The notes beneath the pieces are model-generated. The model did not search any database, was not told the origin of the DNA, and worked only from the letters and a program-made list of their open reading frames with translations. Made by a program: the position numbers and the translations under genes. 64,000 nucleotides of DNA from Marasmius tenuissimus (taxonomy: Eukaryota > Basidiomycota > Agaricomycetes > Agaricales > Marasmiaceae), in NCBI GenBank assembly GCA_029532415.1, contig JAQOTA010000071.1, positions 2,108,001 through 2,172,000 on the forward strand, in the 5' to 3' direction. Below, piece after piece: positions 1 through 11,194 of the stretch (positions are counted from its first letter, which is position 1; every line of letters starts with the position of its first letter).

Positions 1-2
1 CG

Positions 3-2243
3 ACTGTCGGGCTCCAGCCAGACAAGATTGCTGACTTTCTGAAGGAGATGAAGTCAGTCAAGTTGCGAAAAGTTGGTGTTCCGGGTCTCGGAGACCATTC
101 ACTCTCGACTTCCCTGAGGCGCGGAGATGGAGATGGAGGTGAATTTTCGTTCTCATTCTCCTCGTCGTCTCGACGTGATTCAGGCACTGGCAACTCCAGC
201 TGGCAGAGTGATATGGACCATATATTGGCTGGGAGTAGTAGCAGATTAAGAGAGAAGGAAAAAGAGCCGTTGAGCGAAGTTTCTGTCGGGAAGAAAAGGA
301 AGCGCGAGGAGGATCCCAAGACTTCTCATAGACCCACGAAAGAAATAATAAAGCCTCCTTCCCGAGTCCATAATTCGAGTTTCGCATCAACAGTGTCGGT
401 CGCCTCCTCGAGCAGTTCACTCCCTTCTAGACCGTCTTCCTTTACAAGGAACCAACCTTCTCACCCCCCTTCCAAGTCATCCCCACCCACGACCTCAGAA
501 ACAGCGATGCCACCACCACCACTTTCCCGTCGTTCTCGGAGTACCACCAGATCGAACTCCGCTTCCTCACCCCCTGTCCAAGCGCCTCCCCGGTCCAAAT
601 CACCGTCAACCTCCATACGAAGAACTTCTACATCCTCCGCCCCCTCCGAGCACGAGGCGTCGACATCCAGTTATAGACTCTATACCCTTCCCCCCGGAAC
701 AAATGGCCCTAGCAGGGCTTGGGCCCCCTCTGCTGTTCTTTCTGCGCCACCCCCACCCCCACCCAACGAAACCCCTTCATTATGTTCCGACGTGCCAGAG
801 GGTAGCACAAGTGTTGAGGACGATGAGCTTGAAGATGGTTACGATGGCTATGAGCGTGCTGCACCTGCTCCGCATGTCGTTGTGTCCCCGGAGAGATCTC
901 CAGGGGTCGGCATTGGACGACGTAGACGAGATATTGAAGATGTGGATGTTGATATGGAGGGTGCGATCGATGAGGATGACGATATGGGAGGCAGGAGGAA
1001 CGAGAAACGGCCGCGACTCTCCAGGTCCCCACATCAACCTTACAATATGGGAGAATCCTCGAATTCTTCCACTTCACCTGTGCAAGAGCATCCTCCGCCT
1101 TCCACCGTGTTGCCACCTCGATTCTCGACTCCGATGTCGTCTGACCCTCCAGTTCAAGAGAAATCTGGTAAACCCCAGTCCCTGGCTGCGACCGCTGCGT
1201 TTTCGAGGAGGGTACCGGTTTCTCCTATGCCGGTCACACCTTCACCGCAGAGACCAAGGCCTCCTGCTAGTCGTGGCCGAGAAAGAGAGAGGGAGAGACC
1301 GAGGATTATCAGTGGAGAAACAGAACCTGCGACAGACGTTGTTGTTGCTCTTCGCGATGGGTCTGAATCCGTACCTAGGTCCCGGGCACGGTCAAAGTCA
1401 AAGTCTCGCTCGAGACCACCGACGCCCCATGTCAGACGAACTCAGCCAACAAGGGACGAAGAGGAGGATGAGGATGAGGAGCAGCGAGAGAAGAGCAGTA
1501 GTCGTGAGACGGACGATGTGGATGCTGTCAAACAAGAAGACGAAGAGGTGTCCTCCGAGGACCCTCTTTCGTTAGGTCAGAACACTTCGGCAGAGTCGTT
1601 GTCGCAGTCGCAAAGTGAGGTCCGTTACCGATTGGACCTTTCTCATTCTTCGGTGCGGTCTATGCCTTCTAGAATACCTGTCGCTCGGAGTACCAGCTTG
1701 AAGAGGAATAAGCTAGGAGGGTCAACTAGGGAATTGGCGAGGTCTGCAGCTGGGACTTCTGGCAGTTCGACGTCTCACGCCCGACCACAAGCGCAAGATA
1801 AGCCAACCGCGTCCGCCTCGACTCCCGACGATATTGGTTCTTCAAGACGTCGGACTTTGGATCAAGAGTTGAAGGATATCGTTGCCCGCCGTTCGGACGA
1901 ACCAGATCATTATTATGAGGAGAGTGGACCTCAGCCTCCTTCAGCTCGCGAGATGCGTCGGAGTACACTGACTGCTGTTGGCACCCGCAACAGACGTAAG
2001 GGGTACCTGGCTCATGGAGGGGCGGGTGGAGTTCCTGTTTACATGGGCAATGGATATGTTGCAGGGCCCACTCGACAGGATGAAGACGACGGCGAAGCAG
2101 ACCACGAACAACAGGAGTATGACGAGGACGGGGTTGAAGCTGAGGGCGAGGAAGATATACAAGACGAGGATGACTTGGAGTATCTCCCCAGTCCGCCGAA
2201 GAATCAGAGAAGAGCGAAAGCCAGGTCGACGAATCGGCGTTGA
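3..2243 (+). CDS. Ser/Pro/Arg-rich low-complexity protein, 5' partial
   Basis: The frame is open from the first bases of the window, so the start lies upstream; the first ATG at 48 is probably internal. The first residues (about LQPDKIADFLKEMKSVKLRKV) loosely resemble a WH2 actin-binding motif, which is only a weak hint. The rest is low complexity: Ser/Pro-rich stretches, basic clusters such as GKKRKREED that could act as nuclear signals, polyproline near residue 230, SR-like repeats (RSRARSKSKSRS) and long Asp/Glu runs near the C-terminus. No catalytic domain is visible and the protein is probably largely disordered. No intron is needed over 2.2 kb, unusual for this window. I do not recognise the gene. 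Confidence 0.8.
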   Translation, partial: TVGLQPDKIADFLKEMKSVKLRKVGVPGLGDHSLSTSLRRGDGDGGEFSFSFSSSSRRDSGTGNSSWQSDMDHILAGSSSRLREKEKEPLSEVSVGKKRKREEDPKTSHRPTKEIIKPPSRVHNSSFASTVSVASSSSSLPSRPSSFTRNQPSHPPSKSSPPTTSETAMPPPPLSRRSRSTTRSNSASSPPVQAPPRSKSPSTSIRRTSTSSAPSEHEASTSSYRLYTLPPGTNGPSRAWAPSAVLSAPPPPPPNETPSLCSDVPEGSTSVEDDELEDGYDGYERAAPAPHVVVSPERSPGVGIGRRRRDIEDVDVDMEGAIDEDDDMGGRRNEKRPRLSRSPHQPYNMGESSNSSTSPVQEHPPPSTVLPPRFSTPMSSDPPVQEKSGKPQSLAATAAFSRRVPVSPMPVTPSPQRPRPPASRGRERERERPRIISGETEPATDVVVALRDGSESVPRSRARSKSKSRSRPPTPHVRRTQPTRDEEEDEDEEQREKSSSRETDDVDAVKQEDEEVSSEDPLSLGQNTSAESLSQSQSEVRYRLDLSHSSVRSMPSRIPVARSTSLKRNKLGGSTRELARSAAGTSGSSTSHARPQAQDKPTASASTPDDIGSSRRRTLDQELKDIVARRSDEPDHYYEESGPQPPSAREMRRSTLTAVGTRNRRKGYLAHGGAGGVPVYMGNGYVAGPTRQDEDDGEADHEQQEYDEDGVEAEGEEDIQDEDDLEYLPSPPKNQRRAKARSTNRR

Positions 2244-2965
2244 GTGAAGAATTTGAGAGGCTATCTACGTTACCTATCTTTTTCAAACTGTTTCTTGTGA
2301 CTTGGGATTGTTGAGTCGTTTATTTTGTTATCTATTTGTCCAGACTGATTTGTTGTCGCCATGCTATCCGAGTTGTTTTATTTTGTGTGCTACACCATTT
2401 TCTATCATATAATGTATTGTAGCCCTCACCGCTGGAATCTTGTACAACGCAACCACAAGCCGCCACCCCTCCAGCTTGAGTTGACGCCGAAACTTCCGTA
2501 CCCGCAGTTTAATGCTCTTGGAAGGATTGGCGATGGACAGGACTGCACTTCGACAATCAAAGTTCCGAGTGGTAAAGCTCGCCAGCTCTGAGCTCTAATA
2601 TGACAGCTTGATTGAATTTTTTCAGGAATGACATATGTACGTACTTGGGCATGCCCATTGTTCAGTACTCAGTGCCCAGTTTCGCCGAAGGTTTGCATAT
2701 ACAACATGGGCCTGTCAATAATGACTGCTGTCTCCTTTGAATGCATGGTCGTAACTTTTCCGGAAATTCCTCGAGACGTGAGGCGAACTCGAGGCATCCA
2801 ATAACGTTGAGCCAAATGCGATTATGCCGACAGTATGGTCGGCTTTAGTCGGGCTCGGATATCGGCCGACAAATTTGAACTGAAACGAGTCAATGAGGCA
2901 AGCGAGCGAAATTTAAAAAATTTCATTCTCCCCCACTCCAACGCCCTCTTCCTCTTACCACCAAA
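2244..2965. other. Intergenic region, 3' end of first gene and ILV5 promoter
   Basis: No convincing coding sequence is seen over about 720 bases. Just before the ILV5 start there is an AT-rich palindromic stretch (AAATTTAAAAAATTTC near 2908-2923) that could serve as core promoter. Nothing else is recognised. Confidence 0.5.
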
Positions 2966-4606
2966 ATGTCTTCCTTCATTGCCCGTTCTGCCCTCCGTGC
3001 TGCCTCCAGACGTGCTCCTCGTGCTCTCACCTCCTCAGCACGTGCTGCATCCTACTCCCTCCTGGCAAATACCTCAAAAGCTGCCGCGTCCAGATCTGTT
3101 CCTGCTCAGGTAGCTTCAGTTCTAGTTTCTCGTTTTCGTGATACTCATTTCTACCATAGACACGTGGCATAAAAACTCTTGATTTCGCTGGTACCAAAGA
3201 GACCGTCTACGAGCGAAGCGACTGGCCTTTGGCTAAGCTTCAAGAGTACTTCAAAAACGACACCCTTGCCCTCATTGGATACGGCTCCCAGGGACATGGT
3301 CAAGGCTTGAACGCCCGTGACAATGGTCTCAACGTCATTGTTGGTGTCCGAAAAGACGGTGAGAGCTGGAAGCAAGCCCAGGAAGACGGCTGGGTAAGTA
3401 ATCTAATCAACTTTGCCAAACCGGGCGTTTAATTGATTCTATTTTTTTCGCTGTGCTTTAGGTTCCTGGAGAGACCCTCTTCCCAATTGAGGAGGCCATT
3501 GACCGTGGTACCATCATCATGAACCTTCTCTCCGATGCCGCCCAGTCCCAAACCTGGCCCACCGTCGCTCCTCTCATCACCAAGGGCAAGACCCTCTACT
3601 TCTCTCATGGTTTTTCCGTTGTATACAAAGATGATACCCATGTCATTCCCCCTTCCGACGTTGATGTCATTCTCGTAGCACCCAAGGGATCTGGACGTAC
3701 CGTCCGAACTCTCTTCAAGGAGGGTCGTGGTATCAATTCTAGTGTCGCCGTCTGGCAGGATGTCACTGGCAAGGCCAAGGAAAAGGCCATTGCTCTCGGT
3801 GTTGGTATCGGTTCCGGATACATGTATGATACAACCTTCGAGAAGGAGGTCTACTCAGACTTGTATGGTGAACGTGGTGTCGTAAGTTTTCGGCGCTTCT
3901 GTGTACAAGGTCATCAATTTTCTGACGAGTGTCCTCTTCTCTCCCGCAGTTGATGGGAGCCATCCGTAAGATCTCATATCGCTCTGAGAATCTCAATGTA
4001 TATGTGTGACTAATGTGAATTGCGTTCTTTAGAGGGTCTTTTCCTCGCCCAATACCAAGTTCTCCGAAAGAACGGCCACACCCCATCAGAGGCCTTCAAT
4101 GAGACCGTTGAGGAAGCTACCCAGTCCCTGTACCCTCTCGTTGGCCAAAAAGGGTGAGAGATCTCGCTTAGTTTTCCTTCTTTTTGGTCAACCTATTCAC
4201 CGCTCTATCAGAATGGACTACATGTACAACGCCTGCTCTACCACCGCCCGTCGCGGAGCCCTTGACTGGGCCCCCGTCTTCGAGAAGGCCAACGTTCCCA
4301 TCTTCGAACAACTTTACGAATCCGTCCGCAATGGCACGGAGACAAGGAAATCGCTCGAATTCAATGGACGTAAGACTTACAGGGAAGACCTCGCTAAGGA
4401 GCTCGAAGTCATCAACAACCAGGAGATCTGGAGAGCTGGTTAGTAATTTTTACTTGTTATGTTCATCCTTGTTGTCGTCGAATCCCCCTTCTTCCCACCA
4501 CCTTCTATCTTTGATGCCCGTTGATATTAGATCGCTGACTTTTCATTTTCTCACAGGCAAGACCGTCCGATCGCTGCGTCCGGATTACAAGCCCGAATCC
4601 GACTAA
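2966..4606 (+). CDS. ILV5: Ketol-acid reductoisomerase, mitochondrial
   Basis: Catalyses the second step of valine/isoleucine synthesis (acetohydroxyacid isomeroreduction with NADPH) in mitochondria. Seven exons: 2966-3109, 3160-3393, 3462-3881, 3950-3965, 4033-4153, 4212-4438, 4557-4606, giving 403 residues, close to yeast Ilv5. The first ~40 residues are rich in Arg, Ser and Ala without acids, a matrix-targeting presequence. The Rossmann NADPH motif reads [12 protein letters not shown] and the C-terminal domain keeps [20 protein letters not shown] and the closing [13 protein letters not shown]. All joins keep frame. Exon 4 is only 16 nt. The start is the first ATG, in a good context (ccaaaATG). 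Confidence 0.97.
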
Positions 4607-5718
4607 GTACACTGGTTAGAACCTGAAGATGCTTGTTGGATCCTTCGACCTCCCCCCCAAAAAGTTAGTAGTGTACGACAGGTTGGAAGGAGAAGAGGTT
4701 GGCTTGACACTCGTTCTTTTTTTTTGGCCATGTAATATCATACGTTCTGCATCAACTTCTCTCATACTCTTCAAACATTGATTGTCAGTACCACTTCGGC
4801 AAAAGCAATCTAGTTGAATTCTTCACGGATTCTTGCGAGAATCCGACCAGATTTTCTGTGTCTCCGCTGTCACGGCCTGAACCTCGATCTCGAAGCAACA
4901 ATCTCAGTGAGCTTTACAAGTTACGGCCGACATCACGGTTCTCGCGACCGCACGGTATAGTCTTTGAAAGTACATTAGAAGTTGTGTGTGCCCAAAACCC
5001 TGATCCCCGTGAATGATAGGCTCCTAAACTAGTACTCAGCTCAATAGAAGATCTGCACGATTGAAAGGCCTATGGCTACGTTAGGAAAGTGTGATGGCTG
5101 TATTCAAAAAGAAAGTACTTGAGGATGATGTCGTCGCTTGCATGATCATATATCCACTGCGCATGCCAGGAACTTCGAAACTACGGAAATGAGACTGAGG
5201 ACTTGTTTTCGGACCCGCTGCGCAAATATTGCTTGGGAGGGGGTCAAGACCCTCTGATTTTATTATTTCTGATTTTCCCCCTCCATCCTCGAGCTCAGCG
5301 CTCAGCGCTCAGTACGAGTGTGAATCTAGCCGTTGAACCGCAGGCAGGCAACTGAGGTTTAAGCTCCCACTCAGTTTCCCGCATCCGTTGGATATAGAAA
5401 TTTGGGTGCCTTGAACCTCTCACCAGAACTAGCCTACCGGAATCCATATGTAGTATGTTCCCGAAACCAGGAGATCCCAAAACAGAAAAAGTGATTCTCT
5501 GACGGACTCTAATGGCAATCGAAGACTTGAATGGTGAGGCTCCAAGTAGACGCTGATAAGTGGAATAATTGAACCTTTTTGCTTGAATACTAATACTAAT
5601 AGTAAGAAGGGGGTGAAGCTGATGGCGATTCGGCGTTTATTTCACGTATATAATCCCAACGACCATGGATCCCAAAGTCCCTCAGTTCTTTCTTCTTTGT
5701 AAACGCGACTTAGCAAAA
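4607..5718. other. Intergenic region with TATA box near its end
   Basis: About 1.1 kb without a supported gene. A short direct repeat (cagcgctcagcgctcagt) lies near 5297-5314. TATATAA at 5647-5653 is the likely core promoter for the next gene. Confidence 0.5.
5647..5653 (+). promoter_or_regulatory. TATA box
   Basis: TATATAA lies only 12 bases before an in-frame ATG at 5665 but 66 bases before the ATG at 5719. This spacing argues that translation starts at 5719. Confidence 0.5.
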
Positions 5719-7173
5719 ATGCACACCTCTCAGCGACTCTCCAGTGGCTACGGGACTTACGCGCGGGTTGTCGCCCCAATTCAAACAACCTTCACTTGTC
5801 TCAATGGTTCCCCTCCTCCTCGTTCCTCGCCGACTGTTGTCTCGGATCCCGAGTGGGAAACCCATCCCCTCTACGGTCTCGTTCATACTCTTGAATCTTG
5901 CTGCAGTACATGTCAAGAATACGTACTCCATCTCCGGGACGCCAAAGAACACCCGGGAGATGGGTCTTTCCGCGTCGCTCTTCGAACGCTTCACGACAAC
6001 AACGATCGGGGATACGATGAAGGGTTTATGGCGGGATACGAAAAGGCTAAGCAAGACGCGATCCGTCAAGTGAGCCTCTCAGCCGTGACCACGGTCAGTC
6101 AAGTTTTTGAATTTTCCTCACGCTGTGGCGCGACGTTGAGAGTCATTTTTTGTGGTACTTACCTAGACTGAGACTCGCGCCACCGGAGTTGTCGTTAAAC
6201 CAGTTCTGGCCCCTGTCGCTGTGACATTGACATCAGAAACTGCTCACGAGCGAAAGGTGATTTTCAGAATGCTCTCTCATCCAAATGGTATTGACAGCCC
6301 TTCCCCTCAGCCTTTCGATGATGCGCCAGTCGAGTCCAGCGGCTGCTGGCAACTGACTCACAACGAGATCGCAGCACTGCGTCAATCTCACCCTCAAGTC
6401 TACCCCCGTGGTCGTGGCAAGGTTCGTCGTTAACTTGCCCACCTCCCCGATTTGATGATTTGCTTACACACCACTTCCGTATCCTCTAGTACCGCGTTCC
6501 AGAGGGCTACAACTCCGCCTTTAGGTCCGTCTCCGTCGAGAAACATCTCCGCGACCTCTTCGAGGCTGCTTGGAACGGAGATGAAAACGCCTTATCCCGA
6601 GTCCGTTCTCTCGCTCGAGAAGCTCACAACACAGCTCGGGAACGTAAATCGTGGGGACAAAAATTCGTTCTTGCGGAATGGAGGAACCCAGTTGGTCCCA
6701 ACCCCAGGTACTCACACACTTCCCATCCGACGACTGGCGTAGCGAATCCACGTCTAGACTCCCCCATCGAAGAGTGGGAAAATTATTACACCATTCATAG
6801 CGTGTCTCTTCCGCGAGGAGTCCGACGGGATGCCAAGGGTGGTCCCTACCTCCCGGACCTTCGTGCGTCTCGCCACTATGCCGCGATGAGACCGCCTACG
6901 TCTTCCCCCACGATCATGAGGATGGAGTACACTGTTTTTTCTATGGAGCTCATCATTGAGCGAGACCGTTACTCTTCAATCCTTCGCAACACCGGCTTGC
7001 AGGTTGCTCCACAGCTCGTCCCTGTCCCATACGACGGCCCTCAGAAGGTCACAGAGGACGAAGTGGCGCGACACTTCGCTCGTTGCGGTGTCACTGATGA
7101 CCTTCTTAAGAGGGAGTGGCTGCCTTGGGCCCGGGAGCATCAAGCCCCTCGAGAGCACCCAGCAGACGAGTAG
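5719..7173 (+). CDS. Unrecognised protein, three exons
   Basis: Exons 5719-6069, 6167-6421 and 6490-7173 join in frame across GT..AG introns of 97 and 68 bases and encode 429 residues. An in-frame ATG at 5665 would add 18 residues, but the TATA box at 5647 makes it unlikely. I do not recognise a family. The middle third has many charged residues and helix-like stretches (for example EKHLRDLFEAAW and RVRSLAREAHNTARERKSW). No signal peptide or membrane segment is visible. It converges on NOP53, with 137 bases between stop codons. Confidence 0.8.
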
Positions 7174-7310
7174 GTCGAATAGCGACGATGAATCGCAATT
7201 TCTTGGTTTCTCATACTGGGAGTCGAATACGAGATCGGAGCGTGTAACCGTCGAATTGAGTGTAGTGAATCATGTGTAGAGAACAAGTAGCTACTGTGTG
7301 TAGAACAAAA

Positions 7311-9044
7311 TTACAACTTGTCGTGAATTTTGTCAAACCGCTTCCATGCGTGCTTCTCGTACTCAACAATCTTGTTCCGACGTTTTTTAGGTCTTTTGAC
7401 CGATGTAAGTACTTGTGCATTAACGAAGAAGAGAGAAAGGATACGCACAATACTGGTACACGAGGTTCAATAAGCGCTCGCTGTTGCAGGTTGAGGAACC
7501 GATCCCGGAACAGATTGCCCTCCACCTATGAGCGTTCGGATTAGTGGTAGTCTGGATTTGGTGCGATAAGCATACCTTCAGACCCCTTAGATTCTCACTG
7601 AGCTCTTCTCCGAGTTGAACGTCTACTTGCCCCTCGGGTACTTTGTACTTCCCGAGTCGACGTCCCGCCATACCTCCCTTCAACTTGGCCGCCAACAGTT
7701 GTCTCCGTCTTTCAGCAACCTCATGTGCACTCGGCGATGTGGATTTACGCAGTTTCTTGGCACTGATGCTGGTAAGGACCGACAACATCTTTTTCCTGGC
7801 AGCTTTTTGGGCGAGGAGACGTTTCTGGACCGGAGAGTTCAAGTGCTGCTAAACAGGTAGACTGAATCGGACTCACCTCTTCTAATCGACGAGCTTCCTT
7901 CTTTCGTTGTGCTTTTGTCTTCCTCTCAGGCATCTTTTTGGTGATTACTTCCCCAGACGGCGTTTCCTCTTCGTCATCTTCCACAGGCTCGTCAACTGTC
8001 ATACCAGGCCTCCGGTCCACACCCCCAACCTCCTCCAATACACGAGCCTTTTCCATCCGCTCCTTCACCTCCCTGGTCTTCTCAGCTTCCTTCTCCTTCT
8101 TCTCCTCCGAGCTGTGAGCTTGCAGAAGAAGCTCTTGATGAGCCGTTACTGGTGGATTGTACGACATCCCTGCGTGTGGGGGAGGTACTGCAGCCAGCTC
8201 GATTATTTTTCGGGGATCTGACGATGATGCGGCAGACGAGGAAAGGTGCTTTGGCGGTTTCGGGGGAGGTTTATACAAACTCTGGATTCCCTCTTCACCA
8301 AAATCGTCTTCCTCGGCTATTGATGGTTCTTCGGTGGTAGCCCAAGGGTCATAATGCCCGCTGTTCTTTACGGCTTCGCTTACACCTGAAGTTTCGTCTG
8401 AGCATATCGAGGACAGAAAATCGAAATACAAACTCAACACACCAGCTGCCTTCGCACCACCCCATTTATCGTCCGTTTCGTCTACGATTGAGTTGAGTGG
8501 GCCTTTTCGCGGCTTTTTGGCTTGTCTGAGTAAACGCTCCTTGTCAGCGTGGCTGACCGCCTTTCTCTTCGAAGCTGAATTGGTAGAGTTGTGACGAGAG
8601 TACACAGCCGGGACTGCTGAACGTTGTGCAAGTATTTTGGCGGAGGTGAGCTGAGAAGCCGAAAACTTTGGTAGTGACTTTCGAACTGAGTAAAGCCTGT
8701 AAGTAAAAACGTGAATTTATAGCGCGTAACGACTCACTTTGTTCATCGGGTTGGGTATCGACGAAGAACAGTTCATCGTTCCCTAACTTGTGCAATGCAG
8801 ACCTAGAGATTCATAGTTTATACAGCTATCATCAATGACAGAGGATATTAACGTACCCATGAAGTCTTTCCTCCGAGCGTATTTCCTCCAATCCTTCTTC
8901 CACTGCGTCTAGATCGACATTCTTTCTCCAGGCCCGCTTTCCTTTTCGGCTTGACTGCGACCTTGTGGAGGGTGCACCAACAGACGATTTTATGTTCTTC
9001 GGCTTGGTGCTAACAGCTTGTTTTGCTGTCTTTTCCTTTGCCAT
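7311..9044 (-). CDS. NOP53: Ribosome biogenesis protein Nop53 (GLTSCR2/PICT1 family)
   Basis: Nop53 works in the nucleolus in 60S ribosome maturation, where it is known to recruit the exosome helicase Mtr4 for pre-rRNA processing. Exons in reading order: 9044-8857, 8802-8738, 8685-7877, 7848-7576, 7525-7449, 7392-7311, about 497 residues. Family signatures are clear: SRKGKRAWRKNVDLDAVEEG near residue 30, then LGNDELFFVDT, then GKYKVPEGQVDVQLGEELSE and NLRGLKVEGNLFRDRF close to the C-terminus, ending in a basic tail. A 57 bp stretch at 8386-8442 has GT..AG ends and length divisible by three, so it may be an extra optional intron. The acceptor at 7849 could also lie 3 bases downstream. Confidence 0.93.
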
Positions 9045-9255
9045 GGTCGAATTGATGAATGTCGAGACTCAAAACCAGAGGTAGTAAGCGCCCAAGAAAT
9101 TTCAAAGAGCAATAACAAGAATAAACAACTCCGGACTTCCTCCCGAGCTCTCACCTCCTTTACCTTGACTCTGAGTAACAATTCTCTGGGGCTGAGTAGC
9201 CGTACTTGGAGCTCCTTCCTTTCTACTGTCATCTTCTCGCTACGTTCAGGACACC
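9045..9255. promoter_or_regulatory. Shared divergent promoter NOP53/LCB1
   Basis: The two start codons face away from each other with 211 bases between them, so both genes must be driven from this segment. No single TATA element stands out. Confidence 0.6.
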
Positions 9256-11080
9256 ATGGACAGTTCCCCACTCGAGCCTGCGCTTGCCTATATCGCTCAT
9301 GCTCTCTCGACCCTCGAGCGAGGCTTCTACAAGTTACCGGGGTCTGCAATTATCGAACGATATGTCAGAAGCTCTCACCAAAACGACCCGGGACGAACTT
9401 TCTTGGAACTCGTTCTCTTCGCATTCGTGATTAGGACGCTACTTCAGTCGCGCACACGAGCAGACAAGGACGCCAAACATTTCATCAATTTTTCGGAGAA
9501 GGTACGTGTCTCAACTGCGGACGGACCGGTATCTGACTCTGAAGCGTTTATCCGTACAGGAAATAGACGAACTAGTCGACGAATGGACTCCAGAACCTCT
9601 CGCACCGCCTCTTCACGAACAGGAAGCCTCTGACCTGGCCGCACTCCCCATTGTTGCAGGACCAAATGGTCCTCGTCCCAAACTTGTCAGCACCGGAAAA
9701 TCTGCCTACAATCTCGCCAGTCTCAACTTCACCGGTCTCTCTGGAAACGAACACATCAAGCAACGCGCAATAGAGACGCTGCGTAAATACGGTGTCGGCA
9801 GTTGTGGACCCGCAGGATTTTACGGGACGGTAGACGTACACATGGATTTGGAGAAGGATATCGCCGACTTCCTTGGGACTGAAGCATCAATCCTCTACTC
9901 TCAAGGTTTCTCTACAATCTCCTCCGTCATCCCAGCGTTCTGTAAGCGTGGAGACATCATTGTAGCCGACAGAGGTGTCACCCTTGCCATCCAGAAGGGG
10001 ATCGAAATATCACGTTCCACCGTCCGTTGGTTCGACCACAATGACTTACAGAGCCTCGAGGATGTCCTGTTGAGCGTGGAGAAGGAACGAAAGAAGAAGC
10101 GCGGACCGCTGACGAGAAGGTTCATTGTCACGGAGGGTATTTTCGAAAGAGACGGTGCTATGGTTGATCTTCCGAAACTGGTAAGGTTCCTGCATTCTGG
10201 ACGCGGTTGCCTCTCCGTTCTAAAACCAAAGGGGCATCTAGATTGAACTCAAGCAAAAGTACAAATACCGTCTCATTCTGGATGAAACTTTCTCCTTCGG
10301 CACCGTCGGTAGAACTGGGCGTGGGCTTACCGAATTGTATAACGTTCCGGTACGTATCAAGTGCCCAGAAGCTTAACTCTATTTAACGGGTCTCGTAGGC
10401 TTCCAAAATCGACATGCTCGTAGGCTCAGTGGCGATCGGTCTTTGTGCAGGCGGCGGTTTCTGCGCGGGCTCTCATACTGTTGTTGATCACCAGGTATGG
10501 TAGTCTTTCCCTACTAATTCATCCATTACTCACTTTCGAATCCATCCAGCGCATCAATGGCCCGGCCTTTGTCTTCTCCGCGTCCATGCCTCCCCTCCTG
10601 GCCGTTAGTGGTTCCGAAGGAATCAACGTTCTCCGTTCCACGCCTTCCATCCTAGATGCTCTCCACGAAAACGTCCGAGCGGCACGCTCTATCCTTGATC
10701 GCTTAGAAAACATAACGATTCCTTCACACCCCGCCTCGCCTATCATTCATATCCAACTCCGAAATTCGGCCTCAGCTCTATCAGTACCCGTCGCAAAACC
10801 CGGGTCGCACAAACCTTCCAACCCAACCTCAGCGATGCCCAGAGATCCTCCTCAGTTTGATATCCTCACAGAGGAGAAGATTCTGCAGGATATCGTCGAA
10901 GAGGCGCTAGCGCAGGGTGTCATGATCACGAAAGCTAAACGAGTAAGAGGAATGGAGATCACGGAGGCTAGGCCCAGTATCCGATTGGCCATGACAAGTG
11001 CACTGTCCAAGAAGGAGACAGAAAAGGCCGTTGGCGTTGTCAAGGCCGCTATTGTCAAGGTTCTCGCTAGGAGACGTTGA
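9256..11080 (+). CDS. LCB1: Serine palmitoyltransferase subunit 1
   Basis: The non-catalytic partner of Lcb2 in the ER enzyme that starts sphingolipid synthesis from serine and palmitoyl-CoA. Exons 9256-9501, 9560-10180, 10242-10349, 10399-10494 and 10550-11080 give 533 residues. The alpha-oxoamine synthase fold is obvious: [57 protein letters not shown]. Where catalytic members have a PLP-binding lysine, this protein reads [20 protein letters not shown] with no Lys, the hallmark of the LCB1 subunit. A hydrophobic stretch ([15 protein letters not shown]) near residue 50 fits the expected N-terminal membrane helix. The gene converges on ACH1, with 114 bases between them. Confidence 0.96.
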
Positions 11081-11194
11081 GGATGAGGATGATGATGACG
11101 CGGATGGTTTATTGTACAGTTTCGTCCATTTTTTTAGAGATTATTTGACGGATATATAAAACTCGTTTATTTTGTTGTGTATGAAAGCACCCTT

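Noticed and set aside
703..1575. 290-codon plus-strand ORF
   Set aside because: Frame shadow of the low-complexity gene at 3-2243.
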